Positions 29,131 through 30,294 of a stretch of DNA of 30,294 nucleotides are shown here, piece after piece. The number at the start of each line of letters is the position of its first letter. Positions within the stretch are counted from its first letter, which is position 1. Origin of the DNA: Brachionus plicatilis (lineage: Eukaryota > Rotifera > Eurotatoria > Ploima > Brachionidae); assembly GCA_010279815.1 (NCBI GenBank), contig QEOQ01000206.1:228807-259100 (forward strand), in the 5' to 3' direction. The position numbers and the translations under genes are program-made. The notes beneath the pieces are model-generated. The model did no database searches and was not told where the DNA came from. It worked only from the letters and a program-made list of their open reading frames with translations.

Positions 29131-30294
29131 TGAAACAAAATTTTAAATATGTTTCAATGTTTTCTATCATTTTTTATATAATTAATATTTTAAGGACAAA
29201 AAGAAAATTAAAATTGAAAAAACTCGATAAATTTTTTTTCTAAGCCCGAAATTGAATCAGGTCTCTAAAAAAAATAAAAAATGTACGCTTTTTAAAAATA
29301 TGAAGATTATTATGCAAAATATTTGCTTGGGTTAGATTTTAGAGAAACATTGAATCAATCAGATGATACAATTTGGAAAAAAATTAGAGTTTTATCATTT
29401 TTATTTTGTTTCCTGGTCCAAAATTCACAGTGCCAAGAAAAATTAAAAATAAACTGTTAACAATTTATTTTTCAGAATAAAGAGATAATTTACCGTGATA
29501 AAAGTGTATTTAATTGATCAAAAATAGTGATTAATTTCTAATATTTAAAACCAAATAGCTAAACAAATACTTTTTAATCATTTTATTAATACAACTTTAA
29601 TTAAGACTCTTTTTCAAAAGTATTGCAAATCAATTTTTAAATAATTAATATCAAAATTCCGGTTTTGTTGAAAAAAAATGAAAATTTCTAATTAATTTAT
29701 GTGTATCAAAGATAATTTTTATTTAGATTAATTTGACGCTATACTTTGTTTTCAAAATCTATTTTGCTCTTTTTTTTCACTTTGTATATTACTATGAATC
29801 TAAATTGAATCAAATAGCAATAAACTGATCAGTTTATTTGGATATTATGATGATACGACCATAAAAATAGACTAGGTCAAATAGATAGCACAAAACTGGT
29901 TCTTTAAATGAAATAAAAATTACTTTACCAAGTAAATTTTTGATAATATTTAATTTTTTTTTAAATTCCTATTTTTTAAATTAAAAAAAAGCGAAATAGA
30001 AATGTTTTAAAAAAAAAAACCTAAGAAAGTCTTAAGAATTTTTTTGCCGATTTTCTGCTAAAAACAGATGAGAAATAAATTTTTTTATGTGTAAAGGAAG
30101 TAATGTATATGTTAGAATATCTTTAAAACGCTAGGATTATTAAATCGTAATCATTAAAATTTTTTTCATATTTAGGCATTTTTAAAACCCAAAAACCCGT
30201 TTTTAAGAATACATGATAGAAAATAGATAAGTGATTGTTTAGAACGATACAGCTAAAAAAGAATTTAGATTAAATGAAAGGTTTAATTCTGCTA
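29131..30294. other. AT-rich right end without a recognisable gene
   Basis: Upstream exons of the neurexin-like gene were sought on the minus strand. An acceptor-preceded patch near 30230-30250 (ttttttag then LYRSKQSLIYFL) and a hydrophobic patch near 29400-29450 lack a donor or start codon and are not called. Confidence 0.5.

Noticed and set aside
29400..29460. Hydrophobic minus-strand patch (LFLIFLGTVNFGP) as a signal-peptide exon of the neurexin-like gene
   Set aside because: There is no in-frame ATG, a stop lies just upstream, and no donor of the required phase is present.
30180..30250. Acceptor-preceded minus-strand frame LYRSKQSLIYFL at the right edge
   Set aside because: It is open for only about 25 codons, has no convincing donor and no LamG or EGF motif.

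Overview
The window is eukaryotic, almost certainly animal, nuclear DNA. It is extremely AT-rich between genes. Its genes are interrupted by both ~50 bp and 0.7-1.7 kb GT-AG introns, it uses the standard code, and it is dense in small transposon remnants. A neurexin-like receptor gene, a DEAD-box helicase with many tiny introns and MULE/hAT/LINE debris fit a small invertebrate. My best guess is a monogonont rotifer of the Brachionus type, by inference only.

Layout. Bases 1-1560 hold mobile-element coding debris: a LINE ORF1-like reading frame beside an inverted fragment of the same gene, then a broken Helitron-like fragment. From 3614 down to 2526 (minus strand) lie five spliced exons of a DEAD-box RNA helicase that stops after motif II. 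Bases 3615-8041 carry two short inverted-repeat families, an orphan exon and a fossil reverse transcriptase. From 12113 down to 8042 (minus) is a two-exon gene for a ~1130-residue protein with an N-terminal dynamin-like GTPase domain and a C-terminal glycosyltransferase-like (GREB1/TAGT-like) region. Bases 12526-14136 are nested inverted-repeat elements and a large palindrome with a 30 bp minisatellite. From 16240 down to 14866 (minus) is a three-exon gene for an unrecognised Cys/Trp-rich protein with an internal duplication. Bases 17217-19474 hold nested hAT-like elements and a MULE transposase fragment. From 28019 down to 20410 (minus) lies the 3' part of a neurexin-like gene: seven laminin-G domains, EGF modules, one transmembrane helix and, unexpectedly, a cytoplasmic WD40 propeller. 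The right end holds another MITE and the 3' end of a LINE.

The genes do not form an obvious pathway. The two most notable proteins are the neurexin-like/WD40 transmembrane fusion and the GTPase/glycosyltransferase-like fusion. Exon structures were read by eye from splice motifs and reading frames. Family names rest on recognised motifs, not on database searches.
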